Below are positions 18,255 to 27,692 of a stretch of 64,000 nt of DNA, one piece after another. Each line of letters opens with the position of its first letter. The stretch's first letter is position 1. Location of the stretch: positions 1-64,000 of the forward strand of contig CAKZLI010000023.1 in assembly GCA_937125395.1 (NCBI GenBank), read 5' to 3'. A program made the translations under genes and the position numbers. The stretch comes from an uncultured Glaciecola sp. (GTDB lineage Bacteria > Pseudomonadota > Gammaproteobacteria > Enterobacterales > Alteromonadaceae). The notes beneath the pieces were generated by a model. The model worked only from the letters and a program-made list of their open reading frames with translations, ran no database searches and was not told the DNA's origin.

Positions 18255-19886
18255 TTAATCAGTCATTAAATTATGCTGTGCTAGGTGGGCTTGCAAAGGC
18301 AACGTCCCTGACCCAAATTTTTTCCATCGGCCAATCGATGAGGTATTGATCGGTTGTCGAACTTGGACTTTGCTGGCAGTTGAAACAGGCAGCGTATTGT
18401 TTTGTACCTCGACACATTGAGTCTCAAACGGTAAAGCACAAAAATCCAATAATGCACGCACTTCATCCTCCGGCTCACGAGCAAGGGTTTCGTATTGCTG
18501 CACCCGAATATTTCGGTCATTTAGCGCTAAGAATGCATCCATTAACTGCCTAAACTCCGTGTAGAATTGGCCGATTGACTCTAGATCAAAGGCGTAATTA
18601 TAGTACGGAGAATTTAACGAAAACATCTGCCTAAAATTACCCACACAGGTATCCATCGGATCGCGCAGCATAATAATGATTTTTGCATCTGGTAGTGCTT
18701 TTTGAATTAAGTTGATATAAAAAAAGTTAAACGGTAATTTATCAATAAAACGAGCGGATTCAGGAGCAATTCGTTTGGTTTTTTGTAAATACGCATCGCC
18801 TAATTGCCCAAAATCCAATTGTTGAGCAGCTTCCATTGTCGCGATATCTAACACAGTTTGACCTGGAGTCGCAGTTAATTGTTTTACCGCAATCCCAAAA
18901 TCTTGTAACTCCCCACCACTACCTACTTGTGAATGATGCGATAAGATCCGTTCGACTAACGTTGTCCCAGACCGTGGCATACCAACAATAAATATAGGAC
19001 GACAAGACGCATCGTGTCGCTGACTGGTGATATCAGAAGCTGTACTCGACGTTGCTTTTATCGCGTTAAATAATGCTTGATCCTGAGCGAATTTGTAATT
19101 CAAGCCTCTCGCTTTATACCCTTTGGCATCAATCAGCACAGCGAGTGCCTCCGGGTGACGGTTAAGTTGTTGCAACTCTAACGCTAATGCATGCGCATAT
19201 TGAAGGCGATCATCAACATGTAAATCTGCTTGGGTTAAGCGGGATTGTAATCGTTGAATATGATTATTATCAGGCGTGGCTAGACCTAAATCAGCTATCG
19301 CAAAATGTGTCGGCGCATGAGTAGGGTTAAGCGTCAGGACCTGCTCATAGGCAGCTAGTGCCTGGGTAAACTGTCCCGCAAATTTGAGCGACATGCCATA
19401 ATTATAATAGTATTGAGCACTTTGTTGTGCATGTATTGTGGTCGATAACGACGCCAGCTCAATCGCTTTTTCAAAATAGATAATTGCTTGATCATGAAAC
19501 CCGATGCGGCTTAAAGACACACCAACGGTATCCAAGGCATTCGGCTGAGTTAACTGCTGTATATCAATCTGTTCAATCGCGTGCATGGCCCGATTAGTAT
19601 CACCGAGTAACGCACAATATTTTGCTAAGTAGGCAAAATACTCGGCTCTTGCTTGCTTGGCAATTGCTTGCTCGATGCATTGAGTCGCTTTATTGAACTG
19701 CCCCAATTCGGCATTCACAATACCCAACAAAAAATACCCTTCGGCTAGATAATATTGCGGATCCACTGAGCTAGTTTGGGGCGCTTGTGCTGATTGGATC
19801 AACGTCACAATCAATGGATGAGCTTTGACCCAGTGTTGCTGTTGGATCAAGGAAAGGATATCAGAGTGTTGTTGAGCCAATAGCAT
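18255..19886 (-). CDS. TPR-repeat sulfotransferase
   Basis: From the ATG at 19886 (GGAT ribosome site; a GTG at 19931 would add 15 residues) the protein is 543 residues. About 260 N-terminal residues form tetratricopeptide repeats (YNYGMSLKFAGQFTQALAAY). The C-terminal domain begins with IFIVGMPRSGTTLVERILS, the loop that binds the 5'-phosphosulfate of the sulfuryl donor PAPS. The acceptor is unknown. Such fusions occur widely beside TonB receptors in marine Gammaproteobacteria. A weak promoter (TACAAT at 19920-19915) may start just past the terminator upstream. Confidence 0.85.
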   Translation of the reverse strand: MLLAQQHSDILSLIQQQHWVKAHPLIVTLIQSAQAPQTSSVDPQYYLAEGYFLLGIVNAELGQFNKATQCIEQAIAKQARAEYFAYLAKYCALLGDTNRAMHAIEQIDIQQLTQPNALDTVGVSLSRIGFHDQAIIYFEKAIELASLSTTIHAQQSAQYYYNYGMSLKFAGQFTQALAAYEQVLTLNPTHAPTHFAIADLGLATPDNNHIQRLQSRLTQADLHVDDRLQYAHALALELQQLNRHPEALAVLIDAKGYKARGLNYKFAQDQALFNAIKATSSTASDITSQRHDASCRPIFIVGMPRSGTTLVERILSHHSQVGSGGELQDFGIAVKQLTATPGQTVLDIATMEAAQQLDFGQLGDAYLQKTKRIAPESARFIDKLPFNFFYINLIQKALPDAKIIIMLRDPMDTCVGNFRQMFSLNSPYYNYAFDLESIGQFYTEFRQLMDAFLALNDRNIRVQQYETLAREPEDEVRALLDFCALPFETQCVEVQNNTLPVSTASKVQVRQPINTSSIGRWKKFGSGTLPLQAHLAQHNLMTD

Positions 19887-19941
19887 AAAATGAATCCATG
19901 ATTTAATTGGCAGTATTGTACCTGAATTCACAGATAATAAA

Positions 19942-19983
19942 AAACCGGTTAATCAGAGAATTAATCGCTGATATAACCGGTTT
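19942..19983 (-). terminator. Intrinsic terminator after the TonB-dependent receptor
   Basis: In the minus-strand transcript AAACCGGTT pairs with AACCGGTTT, with an inner imperfect ATCAG/CTGAT stem, followed by a U-run (TTTTTTATT). It ends the receptor transcript about 30 bases after its stop codon. Confidence 0.85.
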
Positions 19984-20011
19984 AGCATGCGCGAGTTAAC
20001 GCGACTATAGT

Positions 20012-22456
20012 TTACATATCAAATGTATAACGGAACTTAACGCCGATTTTACGTGGCTGTACTACGAAACGACCATAGTTACGCAATAAATCAACACGAT
20101 TTGGTTCTAAATCAGCCACACCGCCAAGACCTAAATCAGCACGATCACGACGGACTGATGTATGAGCATACTTATTGAATAAGTTATCAATATACAAGGT
20201 TACTGACCAGCTATCGTCTGCGACAGCAGCACTTAAATTACTTAACGCAAATCCAGGAATAAGCTCACCGTCAGCACGTCCACCTACTTTACTCACAACA
20301 TCGCTTTGTGCGGTCAAGCCGTAAATAATATCCAATGCTTTACCGTCGAGTACTTCAGTAGAATATTTGAAGCCCATTGATAATTGTTGCTCTGGTGCAC
20401 CAGATAAACGGTCGTTTTGCTTACCGTCGTAATAATCTTGCACTGGTGTACCTTGCGCATCATTGACACCAAACAAGAACGGTGCGTCTTCAGTTAAACG
20501 GGCATTGACTTTTGAGTAGGTCGCGTATGCTGTTAGCTCATCAGTGATGACACCTCGTGTAGAAATCTCTAAACCACGAGAGCCTGCTCCACGTGCATTA
20601 GCAGTAATCGGTTGTGCACCGTTAACTGTCGCTCCTGCAACTTGTGCATCAGCCCAATCTATATCAAACACAGCCATGTTGAAGTAAAAACGGTTACGGA
20701 AATACGACGATTTAATACCTAGTTCATAGTTAGTGGTCGTATCCGCTACAAACACTTGTTCATTTGGCAATGCACAAACAATCTGGCTATTAATATCTGC
20801 AATGTTATCAGGACACGCCGCAACACCATTGGCACCACCAATACGGAAACCTTCAGATACCGTAAAATACGCTAACATATCCGTTGATACTTGATATGAA
20901 GTATTGAACTTCATTAATGTACCAGTATCATCAGCACCTTCGGTTGAATAGTCTAAGACAATTGAATCTGGACCACGACCTTCAAATACCGTGTTATATA
21001 ACGGTAGATCGATAGCTGAACGAGCTTCAACATCATATTTATATGCACGCAAACCTAACGTAGCGTCCCACTGATCATTGATTTGGTAAGTTACTTCACC
21101 AAAAATCGCAGATTCAGTGACCGTTGAATCACCTACTGATAGATATTCAAGTGCATCTGGACGTGAGCCGCCTAAGAAAACATCATAACCTGGCGTGAAT
21201 TCTTCAGAGATATTGTCTGATTCAAACTTGTTATAAAATACACCCGTAATCCAGCTAAAATCAGATTCGTAAGTAGAAACAAGACGGACTTCACCCGTTG
21301 TTACATCGGCATTATCTTGTTCACGCGTATAGGCAGAAAAAGCAGGAAAATCTTCATAGCTATAATTTAAACGGATTAATAGATCGGTTTGGTCACGTTG
21401 ACCATCAGCCTCAAACGATGAAACACCTGCAGCAGCAGTTAATTCGGCAAAACCAAGATCTGCCGTTACTTCTAAGCTTAGCAAGTCATCAATCTTTTCA
21501 CGTGGCTCAGCATATCGATAAGCAGAATCATATTCACCTGGCGCACCGCTTAACGCATTGCTTTGTGGTAATGCGTTATAATGAGAGATCGAACGACCTT
21601 CAACATCTTGGCTTTGATAAAAATAAGACAATGTCGCATCAAGCGTATCGGTTGGTGTCCAACGTAATGCCATACGACCCGTCAGTGTTTTTTCACCATT
21701 GGCATCTTTAATTTGACGTAAATTGGCAGCAACATCATCTGCGTCAGTCCAATCAGGATCGGCTGTCGATACACCTTGTTGACGCACAACATAATTGTAA
21801 TCAATGAAACCAGGGTCATTGTAATAGTTAACTGACGCTCTAAAGCCTAACTCATCATTGATTAATGGCGTATTAAATACAAACCCATATTCACCACCTA
21901 AGCTATCTGACTCAGTCAGTGAAAACACATCACCGTAAACTTCACCAGAAGTCATATCCAGTTCAACTTGCTTAGGAATATAACGGATCGCACCACCTAA
22001 TGTACCAGCACCATACAAAGTACCTTGTGGGCCAATCAATACTTCAACGCGCTCAACATCGCTCAAGCGCATGTTTAAGAATAACGGTAATTCACCTAAA
22101 TAGGTTGCAACAGTGCCACCATTCGCGCCAGGGCCAGTTGAATTAGTGTTTAATCCACGCACGATAATCGGGGAATCATTACGACCGCCCTGATCAACAA
22201 CCGTTAAACCTGGAACCCAGCGAGCAACATCTTCAAGCTGTCCGATATTTTGCTCAGCAAGGGTATCTGCTGTCAATGCGGTAATATTAAGCGGTGCTTC
22301 TTGTACTGTACCGGTTCTGCGAGTTGCTGTGATTTCAATTTTTTCTATTTGCGCTTCTGTCGTCTGTGCAAACGCATTGGTCGCAGGCACTAAACTAGAT
22401 GCAACCGCTAGCGCAACTAAAGACGCATTAAAGCAGCTTGAATTAAGTGTGTTCAT
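20012..22456 (-). CDS. TonB-dependent outer-membrane receptor
   Basis: An 814-residue outer-membrane importer driven by TonB-ExbBD. It has a signal peptide (cut near AFAQ, about residue 30), a TonB-box-like IEKIEITATRR, a plug domain from about 45 to 160 (VPGLTVVDQGGRNDSPIIVRGLN; GPQGTLYGAGTLGGAIRY) and a barrel to the C-terminus, where TBDR proteins usually end in an aromatic residue (here RYTFDM). The substrate is unknown. No iron- or B12-specific neighbour is present; the next gene downstream is the TPR-sulfotransferase. Confidence 0.93.
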   Translation of the reverse strand: MNTLNSSCFNASLVALAVASSLVPATNAFAQTTEAQIEKIEITATRRTGTVQEAPLNITALTADTLAEQNIGQLEDVARWVPGLTVVDQGGRNDSPIIVRGLNTNSTGPGANGGTVATYLGELPLFLNMRLSDVERVEVLIGPQGTLYGAGTLGGAIRYIPKQVELDMTSGEVYGDVFSLTESDSLGGEYGFVFNTPLINDELGFRASVNYYNDPGFIDYNYVVRQQGVSTADPDWTDADDVAANLRQIKDANGEKTLTGRMALRWTPTDTLDATLSYFYQSQDVEGRSISHYNALPQSNALSGAPGEYDSAYRYAEPREKIDDLLSLEVTADLGFAELTAAAGVSSFEADGQRDQTDLLIRLNYSYEDFPAFSAYTREQDNADVTTGEVRLVSTYESDFSWITGVFYNKFESDNISEEFTPGYDVFLGGSRPDALEYLSVGDSTVTESAIFGEVTYQINDQWDATLGLRAYKYDVEARSAIDLPLYNTVFEGRGPDSIVLDYSTEGADDTGTLMKFNTSYQVSTDMLAYFTVSEGFRIGGANGVAACPDNIADINSQIVCALPNEQVFVADTTTNYELGIKSSYFRNRFYFNMAVFDIDWADAQVAGATVNGAQPITANARGAGSRGLEISTRGVITDELTAYATYSKVNARLTEDAPFLFGVNDAQGTPVQDYYDGKQNDRLSGAPEQQLSMGFKYSTEVLDGKALDIIYGLTAQSDVVSKVGGRADGELIPGFALSNLSAAVADDSWSVTLYIDNLFNKYAHTSVRRDRADLGLGGVADLEPNRVDLLRNYGRFVVQPRKIGVKFRYTFDM

Positions 22457-22600
22457 TCGTGAATCCCTTATTGGATTTGGATTAAAAAATAGGGTGTGAT
22501 GCGCAATCGCAAGATAATACTAAAAAGGAAGCGCTGTTATTATGGCGCGGGATGGTAAACGTTTGTTTATTAATTCTCAAGTTATGCGCAATAGAAAACA

Positions 22601-22638
22601 AAAAACGCCGAATATTTGTACAATATATCGGCGTTTTT
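22601..22638 (-). terminator. Intrinsic terminator after tRNA-Gly
   Basis: AAAAACGCCGA at 22601-22611 pairs with TCGGCGTTTTT at 22628-22638. In the minus-strand transcript the stem is followed by a long U-run. It begins 8 bases after the tRNA 3' end. Confidence 0.9.
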
Positions 22639-22645
22639 CGATGTT

Positions 22646-22721
22646 TGGAGCGGGAAACGAGATTCGAACTCGCGACCCCAACCTTGGCAAGGTTGTGCTC
22701 TACCAGCTGAGCTATTCCCGC
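22646..22721 (-). tRNA. tRNA-Gly(GCC)
   Basis: A 76-base cloverleaf with the encoded CCA end. The acceptor stem is GCGGGAA/TTCCCGC, the D-arm contains AGCTCAGCTGGTAGAGC, the anticodon loop is TTGCCAA (anticodon GCC), and the T-arm contains GGTTCGAATC-like GAGTTCGAATCTC. It lies next to orn, as do the glyVXY genes in E. coli, but only one copy is seen here. Confidence 0.98.
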
Positions 22722-22734
22722 AAAAGAGGAGCGC

Positions 22735-22762
22735 ATTTTACAAACATCTGGGCGGCTTGCAA
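22735..22762 (-). promoter_or_regulatory. Promoter of tRNA-Gly
   Basis: On the minus strand TTGCAA (22762-22757) and TAAAAT (22740-22735) are 16 bases apart. The GC-rich discriminator GCGCTCC follows, a mark of stringently controlled stable-RNA promoters. It sits between the orn stop and the tRNA. Confidence 0.75.
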
Positions 22763-22774
22763 GCACTTTATTCA

Positions 22775-23362
22775 TTAAATTTTAAAAACGTGTTCTCGAT
22801 AATACGATAATTCAGCAATAGATTCACGAATATCATCCAATGCTAGATGAATGCCTTTTTTACGAAATCCTTTTAAAACAGCAGGTTGCCAACGTACAGC
22901 GAGTTCTTTTATCGTACTGACATCAATACTTCGGTAGTGACAATAATTTTCTAACTCAGGCATATATTTGACCATAAAACGCCGATCTTGACCAATCGTA
23001 TTGCCACACAATGGTGATTTGTTAGCCGGCACCCATTGCTGCAAAAACGCAATCGTCAGCTGTTGTGCAGTATCCACGTCGACCTGACTGTCCCGACAGC
23101 GTTGCGTCAAGCCCGTCTTACCATGAGTCTCAATGCACCATTCATTCATATTGGCCAATACAGCATCGCTTTGATGAATTGCTAAGACAGGGCCTTCCGC
23201 TAAAATATTCAGTTGTGCATCCGTCACAATCGTCGCAATTTCTAGTACGACATCTGTTTCAGGATCGAGCCCCGTCATTTCCATGTCAATCCAGATTAAA
23301 TTGTCAGCGTGTAGCTGAACAGTTGTGTGGGTCTGCGATTGACCCGTTGTTACTTCACTCAT
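22775..23362 (-). CDS. orn: Oligoribonuclease
   Basis: Orn is a DEDD-family 3'-5' exonuclease that degrades very short RNAs, chiefly dinucleotides, including pGpG from cyclic di-GMP breakdown. I start at the ATG behind AGGA (195 residues; E. coli has 181); an upstream ATG would add nine. Motifs are [16 protein letters not shown] (Exo I), [23 protein letters not shown] and YYREHVF. It is divergent from rsgA, as in E. coli. Confidence 0.96.
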   Translation of the reverse strand: MSEVTTGQSQTHTTVQLHADNLIWIDMEMTGLDPETDVVLEIATIVTDAQLNILAEGPVLAIHQSDAVLANMNEWCIETHGKTGLTQRCRDSQVDVDTAQQLTIAFLQQWVPANKSPLCGNTIGQDRRFMVKYMPELENYCHYRSIDVSTIKELAVRWQPAVLKGFRKKGIHLALDDIRESIAELSYYREHVFKI

Positions 23363-23458
23363 AAACAATCCTAGTGCTAATTTATACATGGTAATCGCTA
23401 TATCTTAACGGTAATATGGCATTTAGATTAAGTTATTTTTAAAATTTCGTAGGAACTC

Positions 23459-24481
23459 GTGGCCAAAAAACCAAAATTGACGCATCGACAGACACGCCAG
23501 GTGTCGGTAAATCGTACTCGACGTTTACAACAAGCACCGGTTGAAAATGACCAATTAGGCACTTCCCAGCCAGGTACTGTCGTCGGTCGGTTTGGCAAAC
23601 ATGCCAATGTCGAAGATAGCCAAGGTCAAATCCATAAATGCCATATCCGACGCACCGTTCAGTCAGTTGTCTGTGGTGACAGTGTGGTTTTTTGTCCCAG
23701 TATATCGGCAGAGCCACGTGATTTAGGGGTTATCGAAATTGTTCATGACCGCAAAACCGTCTTAACTCGCCCCGACTTTTATGATGGGGTAAAGCCAATT
23801 GCTGCTAACATTGACCAAATCATCATTGTGAGTTCCATCGTCCCGACGTTATCCCCTGGCATAATTGATCGTTATTTGGTCGCATGTGAAGACGTGCAGA
23901 TTCAACCCGTTATTGTGATTAACAAAGTTGAACTGCTAGATGCAGAAGATCGTGAACTCGTCATTGATACGCTCGCCATCTATCATGAAATTGGCTATAC
24001 CGTTTTGTTAACTAGTTGTGTAACCGGCGAAGGTATCGCGGATTTAGCCGAGCTGTTAACGGACAAAATCAGCGTGTTTGTAGGCCAATCTGGTGTAGGT
24101 AAATCATCCCTTGTAAACGAGCTCCTTCCAGAAGCAGATGAAGTAATTGGTGATATCTCTCACAGCTCTGGTCTGGGCACGCACACCACCACCACCGCTA
24201 AATTACTGCATTTTACCCAAGGTGGTGATTTGATTGATTCGCCAGGGGTACGAGAATTTTCATTGTGGCACTTGCCCGAAGAACAAATTACCCGTGGCTT
24301 TATCGAATTCCGAGATTATTTAGGGGGATGTAAATTCCGCGATTGTAAACACGGAGATGATCCAGGCTGTTTAATCCGTGCCGCGGTTATCGCAGGCGAT
24401 ATCGATGAAACTCGCTATGAGTCTTATCACAAAATCATTGATTCAATGGATGAACGTCGACCGACTTATTCCAAAAGTTAA
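23459..24481 (+). CDS. rsgA: Ribosome small-subunit biogenesis GTPase RsgA
   Basis: RsgA is a circularly permuted GTPase that checks late 30S maturation. The 340-residue protein has an N-terminal OB fold (to about 105), then G4 NKVE (155-158), G1 GQSGVGKSS (209-217) and G3 DSPG (260-263), the permuted order. A zinc site follows: Cys291, Cys296, His298, Cys304. The start is GTG behind AGGAAC. The orn/rsgA/psd arrangement is conserved with E. coli. Confidence 0.97.
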   Translation: MAKKPKLTHRQTRQVSVNRTRRLQQAPVENDQLGTSQPGTVVGRFGKHANVEDSQGQIHKCHIRRTVQSVVCGDSVVFCPSISAEPRDLGVIEIVHDRKTVLTRPDFYDGVKPIAANIDQIIIVSSIVPTLSPGIIDRYLVACEDVQIQPVIVINKVELLDAEDRELVIDTLAIYHEIGYTVLLTSCVTGEGIADLAELLTDKISVFVGQSGVGKSSLVNELLPEADEVIGDISHSSGLGTHTTTTAKLLHFTQGGDLIDSPGVREFSLWHLPEEQITRGFIEFRDYLGGCKFRDCKHGDDPGCLIRAAVIAGDIDETRYESYHKIIDSMDERRPTYSKS

Positions 24482-24630
24482 TATGAGCGTTGTATTTGTT
24501 TGCAACCCTTTGCTTATTTTGCAGTACAATACACACAATAAATAACACGAGTAATCACATTCTTGGATGAATACACGGATGTGATATACACCTATTACGC
24601 ACAAGTCTTACCTTTTTTGGAGTCATCACG

Positions 24631-25497
24631 TTGATCGATTGGTTAAAAATAAAATTACAATATGTATTACCTAAACACGCATTATCCCGTCTTGTCGGAA
24701 GCTTAGCTGCGGCAGAGTTAGGCCGATTCACGACTTGGATTATTACATTATTTATCAAGCAATTTAACGTTGATATGAGCGAAGCCAAAGAATCGGATCC
24801 CGCTTCATATGCAAGTTTTAACGCGTTTTTTACCCGTGAATTAAAATCAGGCTTACGTCCTTTTGCTGATGCTGCGAATCAATTGGGTCATGCTGTTGAT
24901 GGCACGGTGAGTCAATTAGGGCCGATTGAAGGCGATACTATTTTTCAAGCAAAAGGCCATCACTACAGCTTAACGGCTTTATTAGGCGGCAATGCAGAAT
25001 TAGCACAGCCTTTCAAAGGTGGTGATTTTGCAACTATTTACTTATCACCTCGTGATTATCATCGGATCCACATGCCACTGACCGGTAAATTAACGGATAT
25101 GGTATATGTGCCTGGCGAATTATTTTCAGTTAATCCACTAACCGCACAGAATGTACCGGGTTTATTCGCTCGAAATGAACGTGTTGTTGCCATTTTTGAT
25201 ACCCAAATCGGTAAAGTCGCTATTGTATTAGTAGGTGCAACCATTGTCGCTAGCATCGAAACAGTATGGGCCGGTAATGTAACACCACCTGCAGGTAAAC
25301 ACGTAACTCACTGGCAATATACCGATGCATCTGGTGACAGTATTACACTGGCTCAAGGCGAAGAAATGGGCTTATTCAAACTAGGCTCTACCATTGTGGC
25401 TTGTTTTGAACCAAACAAAGTGGATTTTGCAGATTTGCAAGCTGGCGATGTCACTCGCTTAGGCCAACCATTTGCTACTATTCGTGATGATGCATAG
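24631..25497 (+). CDS. psd: Phosphatidylserine decarboxylase proenzyme
   Basis: Psd makes phosphatidylethanolamine from phosphatidylserine at the inner membrane. The 288-residue proenzyme carries the self-cleavage motif LGST (251-254); cleavage before Ser253 forms the pyruvoyl group. Other motifs include FNAFFTRELKSGLRP and SPRDYHRIHMP. The start is TTG with GGAG 10 bases upstream. The 149-base gap after rsgA holds an ATCACAT/ATGTGAT inverted repeat (24554-24585). Confidence 0.96.
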   Translation: MIDWLKIKLQYVLPKHALSRLVGSLAAAELGRFTTWIITLFIKQFNVDMSEAKESDPASYASFNAFFTRELKSGLRPFADAANQLGHAVDGTVSQLGPIEGDTIFQAKGHHYSLTALLGGNAELAQPFKGGDFATIYLSPRDYHRIHMPLTGKLTDMVYVPGELFSVNPLTAQNVPGLFARNERVVAIFDTQIGKVAIVLVGATIVASIETVWAGNVTPPAGKHVTHWQYTDASGDSITLAQGEEMGLFKLGSTIVACFEPNKVDFADLQAGDVTRLGQPFATIRDDA

Positions 25498-25535
25498 TGA
25501 GAAATATACTTCATATGGTTGGTGGATAAGCGCTG

Positions 25536-26408
25536 ATGGATCCAATCAAACGTAGTCTTTATTCCTTGCATTTCACAGTAATTTTACTGGGAGGAACTGC
25601 GCTTTTTTCACAAATCATCCCATTAACAGCAATGACGATCACTCTTGGCAGATCGTTTTTTGCTGCGTTATTTTTGTGTGCACTTGTCCGCTTTATGAAG
25701 GAACCCTTTGCGCTTAATTCATGGCGGGATTACCTTATTGGTACGTTATTGGGTGTCATCATGGCTGCTCACTGGGTGACGTATTTTTTGGCAATGCAGT
25801 TAGCATCAGTATCTGTTGGCATTATCGCTTTATTTACGTTTCCAGTGATTACCGTACTACTTGAACCTTTCTTTGAAGGTATTCGCTTAGCCTGGCAAGA
25901 TGTTGTCAGTGCTGTGGTGGTATTTTTGGGTATTTTGATCATGGTTCCAGATGCATCATTAGCCAATGATGTAACGTTAGGGATTGCTGTAGGGGTACTT
26001 TCTGCATTGTTCTATTCATTGCGTAACTTGTTACATCGCCGGAGCTTTTCCCATTACTCAGGGATCCGCGCCATGGCCTTTCAAACCATGGTAGTAACCG
26101 CCTGTATTGTGCCTTTTGGTTTTAGTGAGATCCGCCACGCTGATCTTAATACATGGGGCTTGTTAGCCGTGTTAGGGATATTCTTTACGGCGATACCTCA
26201 CGCTGCAGTTGCTGCGGCGTTACAACATTTACGGGCTAAAACATTTTCGTTAGTTGCCTGTATGCAGCCTTTTTATGCGGTGATATTTGCTATAATCCTA
26301 CTGAACGAATCCCCTCGCTGGCAAACCATTATTGGCGGATTGTTAGTGATTTCTGCTGCGCTTTATGAAACTATTAATGCACAAAAATCGACCAAAGCGA
26401 CCAAATGA
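25536..26408 (+). CDS. EamA/DMT-family transporter
   Basis: A 290-residue inner-membrane protein with about ten hydrophobic segments in two EamA repeats (TLGRSFFAALFLCALVRF in the first; PHAAVAAALQHLRAKTFSLV and PFYAVIFAIILLNE in the second). DMT transporters move amino acids, nucleosides or metabolites; the substrate here is unknown. The stop overlaps the ATG of the next gene (ATGA), so the two are probably translated together. Confidence 0.85.
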   Translation: MDPIKRSLYSLHFTVILLGGTALFSQIIPLTAMTITLGRSFFAALFLCALVRFMKEPFALNSWRDYLIGTLLGVIMAAHWVTYFLAMQLASVSVGIIALFTFPVITVLLEPFFEGIRLAWQDVVSAVVVFLGILIMVPDASLANDVTLGIAVGVLSALFYSLRNLLHRRSFSHYSGIRAMAFQTMVVTACIVPFGFSEIRHADLNTWGLLAVLGIFFTAIPHAAVAAALQHLRAKTFSLVACMQPFYAVIFAIILLNESPRWQTIIGGLLVISAALYETINAQKSTKATK

Positions 26409-27076
26409 AAATAATAGCTCATCGAGGAGCAAGTGCTTACTCACCTGAAAACTCACTAGATGCAATAGCGTTAGCCATTGAGCATGGTGTCGACGGAATA
26501 GAATTTGATATTCACTTTATTCATGGGCAAGCTTTTGTTATGCATGATTTTTCATTAGCACGAACACATCAACAACCATATACTTTAGCGGAATTAACTC
26601 CGCAACAACTCACAGACTATGGCGTTCCAGTACTCGACGATGTCTTACAATTAATTGGTCAAGCATGTCGCATTAATATCGAAATCAAATCGGTTGACGA
26701 TATCCACGCCTTTTCCAACTATATTCAACAGCTCCAACATCGCCATCAACTAGCAAACGATGTGATAATGTCTTCTTTTGATCATCATATATTAGTCGCA
26801 TTACAACGTGCAGGTATCAAAGCTCAATATGGTGCATTGATCGCTCATAAGCCAATTGATTATGCTGCATATGCGCAAACATTAGGGATGGATATTGTTG
26901 CCGTGGAAGATGCAATGGTCAGTGCTGAGTTTGTGCAGGATGCGCATGCACGTGGCAAGGCAATATGGGTGTACACAGTGGATGATGTAACATTTGCTAA
27001 GCAACTGGCTCAATGGGGAGTGGATGCAATATTTACTAATGACACCCTAACCATGATGGCGACGTTTAAGTCTTAG
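26405..27076 (+). CDS. Glycerophosphodiester phosphodiesterase
   Basis: A 223-residue GDPD-fold enzyme. It starts MKIIAHRGASAYSPENS, the catalytic HRG...PENT-like motif, followed by GVDGIEFDIHF with its metal-binding Glu and Asp, and VMHDF with the second catalytic His. It likely hydrolyses glycerophosphodiesters to glycerol-3-phosphate (UgpQ-like, cytoplasmic, no signal peptide). It overlaps the transporter gene by four bases. Confidence 0.92.
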   Translation: MKIIAHRGASAYSPENSLDAIALAIEHGVDGIEFDIHFIHGQAFVMHDFSLARTHQQPYTLAELTPQQLTDYGVPVLDDVLQLIGQACRINIEIKSVDDIHAFSNYIQQLQHRHQLANDVIMSSFDHHILVALQRAGIKAQYGALIAHKPIDYAAYAQTLGMDIVAVEDAMVSAEFVQDAHARGKAIWVYTVDDVTFAKQLAQWGVDAIFTNDTLTMMATFKS

Positions 27077-27113
27077 CGTATTTTAGTCTTAGCGCGTTTA
27101 TTACTTACAACGC

Positions 27114-27620
27114 TTAAGACTTTGGCCCACAACTTGCGGTTTCACAATTTTGACATGCTCGGCATAATTTTAAATTAATATAATGTGCGACTATGATCAA
27201 CAAGGCCCCTAATGCAATGGTAAAGGGTTCGTACTCATGCCCAAAAATATCTTTATTCCAATAGATTAACCCACCCATTGTTAAGGAATACAAAGGGTAA
27301 AGTTGTCGGTGATATTTATAAAAACCAATAAACAAGCCAATAAATCCAATAAGGATTGAGATACTTAGGATCGTCCGTTCAAACCAAGCTTCTGCAACGA
27401 ATGAGGAAGCGATAAGGGGAACTGCAGGCAATAACACAGGGAGTGCAAGGCAATGCAGAGCGCACAAACTAGATATCCAAATGCCCGCCTTATCATACAC
27501 AGTATTTTGTGTATCAGCAGCATCGTCTGATATTGTTTGATTGCTGTTATCAGAGGCTTCGTTCAAATAAACACCCTTTGATATGTTGTCGTTGCTCACA
27601 ACTGTTTCGTTGACTTCCAC
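27114..27620 (-). CDS. MerC-domain membrane protein
   Basis: A 168-residue protein whose core resembles the MerC family of small inner-membrane metal transporters. After a polar N-terminal stretch of about 40 residues come four hydrophobic segments, the first with the CALHCLALPVLLP motif. The C-terminus has further cysteines (LCRACQNCETASC). No mer operon is nearby, and the Zur-like box upstream suggests a zinc-related role. The start is GTG behind AGGTG. Confidence 0.8.
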   Translation of the reverse strand: MEVNETVVSNDNISKGVYLNEASDNSNQTISDDAADTQNTVYDKAGIWISSLCALHCLALPVLLPAVPLIASSFVAEAWFERTILSISILIGFIGLFIGFYKYHRQLYPLYSLTMGGLIYWNKDIFGHEYEPFTIALGALLIIVAHYINLKLCRACQNCETASCGPKS

Positions 27621-27651
27621 AAATGCACCTATGGCCTAGCTTGCTTTACTG

Positions 27652-27666
27652 TGTGATAGTATAACA
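27652..27666 (-). promoter_or_regulatory. Putative Zur operator upstream of the MerC gene
   Basis: On the minus strand TGTTATACTATCACA matches the gammaproteobacterial Zur core TGTTATAnTATAACA at 13 of 14 specified bases, and is nearly palindromic. It sits 32 bases before the GTG start, where it would overlap the promoter. Zur represses zinc-acquisition genes when zinc is ample. Confidence 0.6.
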
Positions 27667-27692
27667 TAAACCCAATAGAGTGAAATAAATTT

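Noticed and set aside
27114..27620. Mercury-resistance operon
   Set aside because: Only a MerC-domain gene is present; no merR, merT, merP or merA is in the region.
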